A stretch of DNA of 29,839 nucleotides, from the NCBI GenBank assembly GCA_023433505.1, contig JAEZCO010000049.1, positions 1-29,839 of the forward strand. The letters run 5' to 3'. The DNA comes from Bacillota bacterium. Lineage in GTDB: Bacteria; Bacillota; Clostridia; Acetivibrionales; DTU013. Every line of letters starts with the position of its first letter. The first letter of the stretch is position 1. Shown piece by piece: positions 1 through 7,089 of the stretch. Under the pieces are notes generated by a model. It did not search any database. It saw nothing but the letters and a program-made list of their open reading frames with translations, and was not told the origin of the DNA. Both the position numbers and the translations under genes were made by a program.

Positions 1-359
1 GTATGGTACGGCGGATTACTTAGGATAAGGTCAAATCCGGATTCCGTAAGCGATTCAATCCCGTCGCTGTGAATAATATTGACCGCTTCCACATTGTTTT
101 TCTCTGCATTCCTGCGTGAATAACTGACCGCCTCCGGGTCCGCATCTACCATGAATACATTGGAAGCGCCCGCCAGCTTGGCTGCAATGATTCCCACCAC
201 GCCATAGCCGCATCCCAGGTCCAGCACCTTCTGGCCTTCCTGAAAGTCCACCTTTGAGAGCATGGCTAAAGTGCCCGTATCTATCTGTCCCGGTGAAAAA
301 CATTTTTGCGAGGTTTCAAAGGCAAGCCGGAAACCCTTTATTTCTGTATCGATTGTCAT
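1..359 (-). CDS. Class I SAM-dependent methyltransferase (RsmC-like small domain), C-terminus cut off
   Basis: The gene starts with ATG at 359, behind TAGGAG seven bases upstream, and reads 119 codons to the window edge without a stop, so only the N-terminal part is present. Visible motifs are the SAM-binding glycine loop VLDLGCGYGVVG, an acidic residue after the second strand (VDADPEAV), and NPPYH at the very end of the visible part. NPPY is the motif of N-methyltransferases acting on nucleobases or amide nitrogens, and together with the short N-terminus it fits the 'methyltransferase small domain' family, which includes the rRNA guanine-N2 methyltransferase RsmC. The substrate cannot be decided from this fragment. 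A TATAAT-like -10 lies upstream, but I found no convincing -35. Confidence 0.85.
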   Translation of the reverse strand, partial: MTIDTEIKGFRLAFETSQKCFSPGQIDTGTLAMLSKVDFQEGQKVLDLGCGYGVVGIIAAKLAGASNVFMVDADPEAVSYSRRNAEKNNVEAVNIIHSDGIESLTESGFDLILSNPPYH

Positions 360-500
360 GCCAAACTCCTATCCGCCGGTATTTCCCTTTCTAACAATTA
401 TAGTATGCTTTTTTCAGTTTCGCTATCGATAAATTGCACAAAATGAAAAGAATGTGAAATACTCAATTACACATACTACCGATTGGCAAATCACAGATGC

Positions 501-1472
501 TTATTTCACCTTGATGGGTGTCAGCAAATCGAGTTGAATAAACTGTTCTGCCTTTCCGCTGCTTGCAAAATATGAATATGCGTTAAGATGCTCTTCTAAA
601 CACCCATTCATTCCGAATGGCTCCCGTGCATCGTATTCATATTCGCTGTTGTTCGTAACCCATTGATCGAGAAGCTGCCATTCATGAAAATCACCCATCC
701 TGATACAATGAGCCGCATACAATCCGCCTTTAAAGTATTTCTTTTGTAGCGGAGATGGCACATCCAAACCCTCGGGAATGGTCACCCAAAATTCATATCC
801 GTATGTTTCGCTGCCCGTTGGCGAAGGATTATTAAATCCAAACATTCTCAAATCGGGTTTATTTTTTTGAAGCTCAATGCTTCTAATGAATTCATTCAGC
901 GGTTTCCCTGCATTATCTTCAGGGTTTTCGCCGAAATAGTGGCTTGCCGCAACAGTACAAGGGGGCAGATGAATGATCCGCACATTTTTTAACGTTGATA
1001 AAGTTTCATTTGCTTTGTTTAGGTCGTCCATAGAACGCTCCTCCTTAAAATTGATTTTTGAAAGGCTAAGCGTTTGAATAACACTCATGATATCAGCATC
1101 ATCGAGCATGTCAAGTTTGATGTGTGTACGCACTACCGAGTTTAACCGCATAATTAATATACTCAAAATATCTCGTATTGTTTGAAGTGCAGTGATCTCA
1201 TCATCAAGCTCATTCATACCTTCCTGAAAGATTTCAATCGTTTTTGTCTGCTCGGTATCATTAAAAATTAAAGCAATCTTTTTCAACGGAATACGCAGTT
1301 TCCGCAGTGCGATAATCTGTTGCAGACGTCTTACAGCAGACTCATCATACACGCGATACGCGTAATCTTGCTTACGAATGCTGGGCAATAGCCCGATTTC
1401 ATCATAATATCGGAGCATTCTTGTTGAAACATTAAAGTTTTTTGTAACTTCGCTGATTGTCATAAATTTCAT
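501..1472 (-). CDS. MerR-family transcriptional regulator with GyrI-like effector-binding domain
   Basis: The protein has 323 residues. Residues about 4-72 form a MerR winged helix: the helix-turn-helix (TISEVTKNFNVSTRMLRYYDEIGLL) is followed by the wing with YRVYDE and an R-R-L-Q-Q-I segment. A helical linker follows. The C-terminal half, from about residue 160, resembles the GyrI/AraC-type small-molecule binding fold (EFWVTIPEG, then a final L-D-L-L-T-P-I-K). BmrR and related multidrug-sensing regulators have the same layout, so it probably senses a small hydrophobic or cationic compound. The ligand is unknown. An AGGCGG site lies seven bases before the ATG; an in-frame ATG three codons later is an alternative. 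A promoter with a 19-bp spacer, as MerR proteins use, lies just upstream and suggests autoregulation. No obvious efflux pump is adjacent. Confidence 0.88.
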   Translation of the reverse strand: MKFMTISEVTKNFNVSTRMLRYYDEIGLLPSIRKQDYAYRVYDESAVRRLQQIIALRKLRIPLKKIALIFNDTEQTKTIEIFQEGMNELDDEITALQTIRDILSILIMRLNSVVRTHIKLDMLDDADIMSVIQTLSLSKINFKEERSMDDLNKANETLSTLKNVRIIHLPPCTVAASHYFGENPEDNAGKPLNEFIRSIELQKNKPDLRMFGFNNPSPTGSETYGYEFWVTIPEGLDVPSPLQKKYFKGGLYAAHCIRMGDFHEWQLLDQWVTNNSEYEYDAREPFGMNGCLEEHLNAYSYFASSGKAEQFIQLDLLTPIKVK

Positions 1473-1495
1473 CTATTCGCCGCCTCTCTGAAATC

Positions 1496-1526
1496 ATTGT
1501 AATGGACAACACGACGTCAAAGTCAA
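1496..1526 (-). promoter_or_regulatory. MerR-type promoter with 19-bp spacer upstream of the MerR gene
   Basis: Read on the minus strand, TTGACT (1526-1521) and TACAAT (1501-1496) are separated by exactly 19 bp (1502-1520), and the start codon is 24 bases further on. Over-long 19-20 bp spacers are the hallmark of promoters that MerR proteins activate by twisting DNA. That this is the autoregulated promoter is inference. Confidence 0.55.
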
Positions 1527-1607
1527 TAGGCTTTCATAAATATTTAAGGATTATATAGGATGTGCCTATACTGCACAGCAATATTTGATAACTGATGTAA
1601 ACAATGC

Positions 1608-2132
1608 CTATTCGTATGGGGTAACAGGAATATAATAATCTAGGATAATGTTTCCATCTTCATCCGGTGTGGTGAATCTTGGACAATTATACAACTCCAT
1701 ACACCATTTCATTTTGTCACACCTGAAACCCTTTTCTTTAAGGGCTTTCTCCGTCTGAGAATGAGCCGAAGAACATACGTCAGCGACGTTTTTACCTTTT
1801 ATCCACCCAATTGCAGCTTCTGTTTCCTCAATATCTCTATAGGAATAGCCATTTGGAACAGATACTCCTTCTTTCATCAACATGCCCACGATATAGGAAA
1901 AATCACCGTCTCCTTTGTCCCAGTCAGTCATAACTCCTACATATGCGCTGTCATAAACAAAATCCGTCTGCTTTTCAAGCAGGGAAAATATTTCATCGGC
2001 AAAACATATATCCCAAAAAGCTGGCATCCGATTGTCACCTTTCATATGTGCTTCCATGTTGTACCTAAGTTCTTTTCCCACAAGCTTGAGTTTTGGCAAT
2101 CTTTGAATGTCAAATTTAATAAGTTCTCCCAT
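1608..2132 (-). CDS. Free-standing GyrI-like (AraC effector-binding type) small-molecule binding protein
   Basis: The protein has 174 residues from the ATG at 2132, chosen because GGAGGAGG ends six bases before it; ATGs at 2138 and 2153 are in frame but worse placed. The sequence has the typical GyrI-like features: an N-terminal strand with LPKLKLVGKELRY, an F-W-D-I segment, YVGVMTDW, a second repeat-like half with IEETEAAIGWIKG, and the characteristic ending LDYYIPV. It carries no DNA-binding domain. Such stand-alone proteins bind or hydrolyse small planar molecules, or inhibit gyrase in the case of GyrI itself; which applies here is unknown. Its neighbour, the MerR regulator, carries a domain of the same fold. 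Upstream, 2133-2274 holds no recognisable gene. Confidence 0.75.
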   Translation of the reverse strand: MGELIKFDIQRLPKLKLVGKELRYNMEAHMKGDNRMPAFWDICFADEIFSLLEKQTDFVYDSAYVGVMTDWDKGDGDFSYIVGMLMKEGVSVPNGYSYRDIEETEAAIGWIKGKNVADVCSSAHSQTEKALKEKGFRCDKMKWCMELYNCPRFTTPDEDGNIILDYYIPVTPYE

Positions 2133-2274
2133 TTGCATCCTCCTCCCATACAAAATAGTAATACCTTCACTTATTTAAGCTGTTACAGCATAACATCATG
2201 CGACAGGGGAAAAACGCTCAATGCTTCCATACGCGTATTTTTTCATAGGTCCAAAGGCCTCTTTACTATAAATT

Positions 2275-3102
2275 TTACAGTTTTTGACATCCGCTGCAGT
2301 AATAGATGCTCCCGCCCATATAGGCCTCTTTCCTAATAATACTGCCGCATACCGCGCAAGGCTTGTCTACGGTGTTCTTGCTCAGTTTGGTTTTATACCC
2401 GCCGTTGCAGCCGAAGAGATCTTTTTCGGTATCTCTCCCGCCCTGGAAGGTCATTTCCGCAAGGGAAGATTTTATGGCTTCGAAAATCCGGCTTTTCTCC
2501 TCCTGCGAAAATGTTTTTACCTTCCTTTTGGGATGGACTCCGGCAGTAAAGAGGATATCCTGCAAAACGCCGTTGCCAAGACCGGGTATCCGCTGCTCTG
2601 TGGCAAGCAAGGCTTTTGCACTCAACTTTTCAGTTCCGGGCGCACTGACGATGCCATCAAAATAAGCCCTGTCAAACCTGTCTGATAACGGTGAAGGTTT
2701 GTCCTTTGCCAGCCGGAAGTAGTTATTATCGTACTTTCCGTCAATGAAGCAGCTTACGCCGCCATACATCTGAACCGATGCACTCAAGGCGGATTCATCC
2801 TCAAACTCAATCAGAAGCTGATGCTTCTTGGGCCTTTCCTCTTTTTCCCCATGATACCTCAAGTTAACGCCGTCACTGAGCAGTATGACTCCGTCCTCCG
2901 CCTTGATTTCCAGATGCCCGCCCATACCCGACGCCCTTCCGACCACTTTCCCGGTTAAAAGCTCATGATATTTTTGAGGGTCTCCGTGGTACCAGGCAAA
3001 CTTATGCGGACTTTGGGCGGCGGTAACATTCAATATTCTCTTCCCGCTGACTGTTTCATTGACCTGCTGCGCTGCGACAGCAGCTTCCGGCAGTTCCATC
3101 AT
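2275..3102 (-). CDS. Fpg/Nei-like H2TH DNA-glycosylase-family protein lacking the N-terminal catalytic proline
   Basis: The protein has 275 residues. The N-terminus reads MMELPEA where Fpg/MutM reads MPELPE, so the proline nucleophile is replaced by methionine while the following glutamate is kept. The H2TH region is well preserved (ATEQRIPGLGNGVLQDILFTAGVHP), including the asparagine after G-L-G. A C-terminal C-x2-C-x16-C-x2-C zinc finger is present (CAVCG to CSGCQ), but the usual arginine of the finger loop is not visible (YMGGSIYYC). The lysine of the first beta-hairpin (Lys57 of Fpg) also seems absent (GRASGMGGHLEI). From memory, this form recurs in Firmicutes and is annotated as endonuclease VIII. 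It may bind damaged DNA or act through another residue. It lies 45 bp downstream of the zinc-ribbon gene and is probably cotranscribed with it. GGAGG precedes the first ATG, and no upstream codon could supply a proline. Confidence 0.85.
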   Translation of the reverse strand: MMELPEAAVAAQQVNETVSGKRILNVTAAQSPHKFAWYHGDPQKYHELLTGKVVGRASGMGGHLEIKAEDGVILLSDGVNLRYHGEKEERPKKHQLLIEFEDESALSASVQMYGGVSCFIDGKYDNNYFRLAKDKPSPLSDRFDRAYFDGIVSAPGTEKLSAKALLATEQRIPGLGNGVLQDILFTAGVHPKRKVKTFSQEEKSRIFEAIKSSLAEMTFQGGRDTEKDLFGCNGGYKTKLSKNTVDKPCAVCGSIIRKEAYMGGSIYYCSGCQKL

Positions 3103-3147
3103 CGTTTTTTCCCTCCACTTTCGGCAATGTCCCGTATAACCGTATAA

Positions 3148-3417
3148 TTATTTCTTCCACCTTTTCAACTGCGGGAACATTTCCTGCATGGCTATCCTGG
3201 CTGTTGCCTCATCCGGCCACGGATCCCCCTTGGATACAAAGGGAACACATGCCTCAATCATTTCATCCATGGTCTCTTCTTTGGTAAAATTTCCATCCTG
3301 AAAGCAATAATGGCAGTAGTCTTCATTCCTGCCTCCATCGGCATTTGTGCCCATCAGATCCTGTGACGTCAGGGGCATCGTGCAGCTTTGGCACAACTTC
3401 ATTTCAGTGTTTTCCAT
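3148..3417 (-). CDS. Small zinc-ribbon protein (putative zinc ribbon domain family)
   Basis: This 89-residue protein has two CxxC knuckles: C-Q-S-C-T-M-P-L near residue 9 and D-Y-C-H-Y-C-F-Q-D-G near residue 35, joined by a G-T-N-A-D-G-G segment. This is the signature of a short zinc-ribbon family that occurs alone or fused to AraC or GyrI-like domains. The C-terminal half is helical and ends in a basic tail. Its biochemical role is unknown. An AGGAG site precedes the ATG. The promoter region carries a 16-bp motif also found at the two WYL regulator promoters, so the gene is a plausible target of the WYL protein encoded just upstream. Confidence 0.8.
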   Translation of the reverse strand: MENTEMKLCQSCTMPLTSQDLMGTNADGGRNEDYCHYCFQDGNFTKEETMDEMIEACVPFVSKGDPWPDEATARIAMQEMFPQLKRWKK

Positions 3418-3451
3418 AATTAATACTCTCCTTTATTGATTTGATATTTCT

Positions 3452-3485
3452 ATTTTATCTCATGGAGTTGACAGCTGTATGTCAT
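3452..3485 (-). promoter_or_regulatory. Promoter with WYL-type operator candidate (site A) of the zinc-ribbon/Fpg-like genes
   Basis: On the minus strand the motif TGACATACAGCTGTCA occupies 3484-3469, an inverted repeat TGACA-N6-TGTCA. A -10 element TAAAAT lies at 3457-3452. ATGACA at the motif's start sits 22 bp from the -10, too far to be an ordinary -35. The motif therefore covers the spacer and -35 zone, where a regulator would repress or replace -35 contacts. Compare the sites at 4430-4463 and 16390-16424. Confidence 0.5.
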
Positions 3486-3493
3486 ATTTGATA

Positions 3494-4405
3494 TTATTTC
3501 TCATAATATTCTAATGCCTTTTTCATTCTGTCGCTTAGTATATTCTTGATGTACTCCGGTTCCAATATCCGAACATAACAGCCGAAGGACAGAAGGTATC
3601 CATATACCCATTCCTCCTCGGGATAAGTAACTTCTACATTGCAGGTCCCATCAGCATTCCTATGAATCAGCTCATCGTCGAAATCATCATAAAGTCTGCA
3701 TATCACCTGGGGGTAGAACTTAAGCTTCAACCTGACAAGCTTCTTAGGGGGCTCGCCGTTTCCTTCCGTCCGGCTTTCTTCAGGCTTTCTGCGTACAAAA
3801 GTCTGATTTGTCGGCTTTGTATTCTTAATCCTGGAAATACGAAAAACACGGAACTCCTGCTTTAGCTTGCAATAGCCCCACAAATACCATGCCTGGCCTT
3901 TGAAAATCAGCTTCATAGGCTCAACGCTGCGATGACTCCTCCCGCTGTCGGCATTGGCATAATCAAACTCCACCACCTTGCGCTCAAGGATTGCCTTCTT
4001 AATGTTCGTAAATTTGCTGTATTCGTTGGGATCACTGCTCCATGGAGAAAAATCGATATATACCCAATCCGTTGAATCCACGTTCTTAAAGATAGCGCCG
4101 ATTTTATCAAGCATACCGTCAATTTCGGGATATTTTGTCGCCTGCAAGGTCTTTAAAGCCAAAAGCAGGCTTTCGCTCTCATGCTCCGATATCATCGCCT
4201 TATTAATGGAGTAGTCCTCCAGCAATGAAATGCCTCCGCCGTTTCCCTTGTTCATAAATACAGGTACGCCCGCGCTTGAAAGAATGTCTACGTCTCTGTA
4301 GATGGTTCGTGTAGATACCTCAAATCGGTTGGCCAGCTCCTTTGCAGTAACAGTCCCTCTATTTAGCAAAATGATCGTAATTTCCAGTAGGCGGTTAATT
4401 TTCAC
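3494..4405 (-). CDS. YafY-type transcriptional regulator (HTH + WYL domain), first of two
   Basis: The protein has 303 residues. Residues 1-60 form a DeoR-like winged helix (TAKELANRFEVSTRTIYRDVDIL), followed by a glycine-rich wing (GNGGGISL). The WYL domain occupies about residues 135-225, with the motif W173-Y-L and the downstream arginine-rich strand FRVFRISRI. A C-terminal WCX-like region ends the protein. WYL domains bind nucleic acid or small ligands and control repressor or activator activity. The start is a GTG with an imperfect ribosome site. The gene reads toward the zinc-ribbon and Fpg-like genes, 76 bp away. A closely similar paralogue is encoded at 15455-16372. Confidence 0.88.
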   Translation of the reverse strand: MKINRLLEITIILLNRGTVTAKELANRFEVSTRTIYRDVDILSSAGVPVFMNKGNGGGISLLEDYSINKAMISEHESESLLLALKTLQATKYPEIDGMLDKIGAIFKNVDSTDWVYIDFSPWSSDPNEYSKFTNIKKAILERKVVEFDYANADSGRSHRSVEPMKLIFKGQAWYLWGYCKLKQEFRVFRISRIKNTKPTNQTFVRRKPEESRTEGNGEPPKKLVRLKLKFYPQVICRLYDDFDDELIHRNADGTCNVEVTYPEEEWVYGYLLSFGCYVRILEPEYIKNILSDRMKKALEYYEK

Positions 4406-4429
4406 TCCTGTTCACATCCTCTCAGAACA

Positions 4430-4463
4430 ATTATACATGATTTGCCTGCCATAATCATGTCAT
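4430..4463 (-). promoter_or_regulatory. Promoter with WYL-type operator candidate (site B) of the first WYL regulator
   Basis: On the minus strand TGACATGATTATGGCA occupies 4462-4447, and the -10 TATAAT is at 4435-4430. ATGACA to TATAAT spans 22 bp, the same unusual distance as at site A. The right half is degenerate (GGCA rather than GTCA). Autoregulation is inferred from position and similarity. Confidence 0.45.
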
Positions 4464-4627
4464 ATTTGAAAAAGTTCCTTAGGCGTACTGCAAATATTTT
4501 TTCCGTTTTTTAGAAAATGCCGGCCGCAATAGACTGATTTTTTCATCATACCTTTTGAGAAAGATGGCATAATATAGGTGTTTAAATCACTATAATGCTT
4601 TATAGGATTTACTGCGCCGGGGGGTAT

Positions 4628-5992
4628 ATGAAAAAAAGCCGTTCATCCCGTAGAACTATCCCATATTTGGTTGCTGCAGCCATTGGAATATTGCTGTTCC
4701 TATTGATTTCAGGGTATGTCAAGAGCCTTTCCAAGCTGGATTTTACTTACAATAAGCCAATGCAGGCTGCCGCTTCATATCCGGATACCCGGTTTGCCGT
4801 TATCAGTGATTTGCATTATTATGACCCCTCCCTTGGGACCACCGGGCCGGCGTTTGAAAAATACCTGAATTCTGACCGCAAGCTCCTTGCGGACACTCCT
4901 CAATTATTGGCTTATGCAATTGACGACATCATCGCTTCAGATGCAAAGTTTGTATTAATTCCCGGCGACCTTACAAAGGACGGAGAGCTTATTTGCCATC
5001 AAAAGGTCTCCGCTTTGCTCTCAATGCTTGTGAAGAACGGTTTGAAGGTATATGTGGTCCCGGGCAATCACGACATCAACAACCCGGAAGCCTATAAGTA
5101 CGAGGATGACAAAACCATTCCGGTACCCAGCATCACAGCTTCACAATTTACAGACATTTATGGCGCATATGGCTATGACGATGCAATTTACAGGGACGAT
5201 AATTCACTTAGCTACGTTGCGGAGCCTGTTAAGGGCCTATGGCTTGTGGCAATGGATTCATGCCGGTACAAGGAAAACAAACCCGGAGGAAAGGAAATCA
5301 TCGGCGGCAAGCTCTCCCAAGGCCAGGAAAAGTGGCTCGAAGACATCCTGCAAAAAGCCGGTAAATATCAGAAGGCGGTCATGGTCATGGAGCACCATGG
5401 TATTCTTGAGCATTGGAAGGGTCAGAGCAGATTGCACCCCGATTATCTTGTCGAAGACTATAAGCGCGTAAGCAGGCTGCTGGCTTCCTATGGCGTGCGC
5501 CTTGCCTTTACGGGACATTATCATGCCCAGGATATCACCTATGCCGATTACGGCAGCAGCGGCTTTATTTATGATATCGAAACCGGTTCTCTTTCGACTT
5601 TCCCCTGTGCCGTCCGCTACTGCTCCGTGAAAGACAATAAAATCAGTGTCGCTTCAAGGCTTATTGCCGGCAGGCTGTATCCCGGGACGGATTTCGAAAG
5701 CAAGTCCCGGCAATTTGTCTATAATTCCATGAGAAGTGAGACTTACACTATCTTGAGGCGCTATTATGTTCCGGAAAAAGATGCAAATTATTTAGCGGGC
5801 TATGTTGCCGCCGCTTTTTTAGCGCATTACTGCGGCGATGAAAACGAAGAGGAGAAGCCTCAACTCAATGAAAATAAATTAGGACTCTGGAGCCGTCTTG
5901 TTTACAGGATGGAGAAGTATGTCCCCGACGGCCTCTGGAAGGATCTGAAACCCCATGATAACGACATTTTGCTGGACTTAAACCCGAAGTAG
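4628..5992 (+). CDS. Membrane-anchored calcineurin-like metallophosphoesterase
   Basis: The protein has 454 residues from the ATG at 4628, preceded by a G-rich site (GGGGGG). An uncleaved N-terminal membrane segment spans about residues 12-32, after a basic K-K-S-R-S-S-R-R head, which should place the enzyme outside the membrane. All metal-binding motifs of the family are present in order: D61-x-H63 (ISDLHYYD), GD at 113-114 (PGDLTKDG), GNHD from 146 (VPGNHDIN), an isolated histidine in MVMEHHGI, and GHYH near residue 296. It probably hydrolyses phosphomono- or diesters, with two metal ions; the substrate (nucleotide, lipid or wall phosphate) is unknown. About 150 C-terminal residues after the catalytic core are not recognised. 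The gene stands alone between minus-strand genes, and I see no convincing terminator downstream. Confidence 0.88.
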   Translation: MKKSRSSRRTIPYLVAAAIGILLFLLISGYVKSLSKLDFTYNKPMQAAASYPDTRFAVISDLHYYDPSLGTTGPAFEKYLNSDRKLLADTPQLLAYAIDDIIASDAKFVLIPGDLTKDGELICHQKVSALLSMLVKNGLKVYVVPGNHDINNPEAYKYEDDKTIPVPSITASQFTDIYGAYGYDDAIYRDDNSLSYVAEPVKGLWLVAMDSCRYKENKPGGKEIIGGKLSQGQEKWLEDILQKAGKYQKAVMVMEHHGILEHWKGQSRLHPDYLVEDYKRVSRLLASYGVRLAFTGHYHAQDITYADYGSSGFIYDIETGSLSTFPCAVRYCSVKDNKISVASRLIAGRLYPGTDFESKSRQFVYNSMRSETYTILRRYYVPEKDANYLAGYVAAAFLAHYCGDENEEEKPQLNENKLGLWSRLVYRMEKYVPDGLWKDLKPHDNDILLDLNPK

Positions 5993-6075
5993 GCGTTTAA
6001 ACCCTTTACGGAAGCCTTTCAAGTTGGGTCGGCAGGTAAATGAAATAAAACTCAACGAGCATGGCGCTTTCCGTC

Positions 6076-6264
6076 TCAGGTTGTAGTGCTGCTATCTTCT
6101 TGGCACACAGTCCCGACACCTTTGGTTACCAGTACTTTCGTATATTCGGTTTCAACAATATCGGCTCTGTATTTTTGCCTATAGGCCAACGGAATATATG
6201 TGCCCACAAGCCGAAAAGATTTACCTGCCCTCCATGGATGTGATAGTTTTATAACGTCTGCCAC
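6076..6264 (-). CDS. Possible small protein translationally coupled to the Phd-Uma2 gene
   Basis: This 62-codon frame starts with GTG at 6264, inside the last codons of the Uma2 gene, which stops at 6249. A GAGGAA site lies just upstream within that gene. The predicted protein is mixed and moderately basic (FRLVGTYIPLAYRQKYRADI), with no recognised motif, signal or membrane segment. It fills most of the otherwise empty gap 5993-6248. Coupling and ribosome site favour a real gene; the lack of any recognisable family argues for chance. It could also be a remnant of a longer gene. Confidence 0.3.
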   Translation of the reverse strand: MADVIKLSHPWRAGKSFRLVGTYIPLAYRQKYRADIVETEYTKVLVTKGVGTVCQEDSSTTT

Positions 6265-7004
6265 GCCATTTCCTCAAACAGTGACCGGATATCTATCTTC
6301 AAGCCCTCAAAGATCACTGAACCGGCGACCTCCCCTAGCTTATAAAATTCTGTCTTGTCTATTTTAAAATCAACAAAGGTATAGATGGTGATCCGTTTGT
6401 AATCCGTATCTACGATCCAGTATTCCGACACTCCCGACATCATAAATGTGTTAAGCTTGTGGACCATATCCCTGCTTCGGGTGCTATCGGAAAGTACCTC
6501 AAGCGTCAGCGTAGGAGTGCCGGTATATCTTCGCTTTTCATTCACATGGTTTTCCATGTCACATAGGACAATCAAGTCCGGTTGGAGCACATCCGGGTTC
6601 TTAATATCCTTTTTTCTTAAATGTATATCAAAAGGCGCCATGAAGGGTCTGCACTTCTTTCCTTTGAAAAATTCTTTAAAAAGCATGTATATATTTCCGA
6701 GAATATCCTGGTGGTCCACATCCGACGAGCTCATGATGTGTATTTCACCATTTAAATATTCCATGCGGACATTGCTCTTGCTGTAAATCTCCATGAACTC
6801 TTCATAGGAAACCGTTTTTTTGTTGTAATCGTATTGAACTGCATTTTCCCGGACGGTATAATATTTCTCAATATCGGAAACATAGGGCACAAGCCTGGCT
6901 ACCCGCAGATTATTTTTTGTTATTGTCACTTCGCCGGACTCATCGGTAACATGCTTAAGATACTGGCCAAAGTTATTCTTCATTTCACTTGCCGTGGCAA
7001 ACAT
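6249..7004 (-). CDS. Phd/YefM antitoxin-like domain fused to Uma2 (DUF820) PD-(D/E)XK nuclease domain
   Basis: The protein has 251 residues from the ATG at 7004, with AAGGAGG eight bases before it. Residues 1-43 look like a Phd/YefM DNA-binding domain: MFATASEMKNNFGQYL, then VTITKNNLRVARLVPY. After a short linker, residues about 65-250 form a Uma2 domain: MEYLNGEIHIMSS with the early glutamate, VLQPDLIVL as the PD part, and LTLEVLSDSTRSRD as the E-x-L/S part, then YWIVDTD. Uma2 proteins have a restriction-endonuclease-like fold and are abundant in cyanobacteria; their roles are poorly known. Fused to an antitoxin-type repressor, the protein may control its own promoter, which has a matching palindrome. 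No separate toxin gene is visible nearby. Confidence 0.85.
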   Translation of the reverse strand: MFATASEMKNNFGQYLKHVTDESGEVTITKNNLRVARLVPYVSDIEKYYTVRENAVQYDYNKKTVSYEEFMEIYSKSNVRMEYLNGEIHIMSSSDVDHQDILGNIYMLFKEFFKGKKCRPFMAPFDIHLRKKDIKNPDVLQPDLIVLCDMENHVNEKRRYTGTPTLTLEVLSDSTRSRDMVHKLNTFMMSGVSEYWIVDTDYKRITIYTFVDFKIDKTEFYKLGEVAGSVIFEGLKIDIRSLFEEMAWQTL

Positions 7005-7010
7005 AAAAAT

Positions 7011-7059
7011 CGCCTCCTTACTATATTGTACATCACATTGTACAACTGTCAAGGAGGCG
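7011..7059 (-). promoter_or_regulatory. Promoter and concentric palindromic operator of the Phd-Uma2 gene
   Basis: On the minus strand TTGACA (7052-7047) and TACAAT (7030-7025) are 16 bp apart. Between and over them lies TTGTACA-N6-TGTACAA (7026-7045), two TGTACA cores 12 bp centre to centre. From memory, paired TGTACA palindromes with this spacing are the operator type described for YefM-YoeB. An outer 9-bp inverted repeat, CGCCTCCTT (7011-7019) and AAGGAGGCG (7051-7059), has almost the same centre. The predicted transcript start falls at about 7018, right at the ribosome site. Binding by the adjacent Phd-like domain is inference. Confidence 0.7.
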
Positions 7060-7089
7060 GCTCTATATTTTAGACAATACTCTGGCTAT

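Noticed and set aside
1761..2336. Plus-strand frame of 191 codons opposite the GyrI-like gene
   Set aside because: It is cysteine- and histidine-rich without a pattern, spans two opposite-strand genes and lacks a ribosome site.
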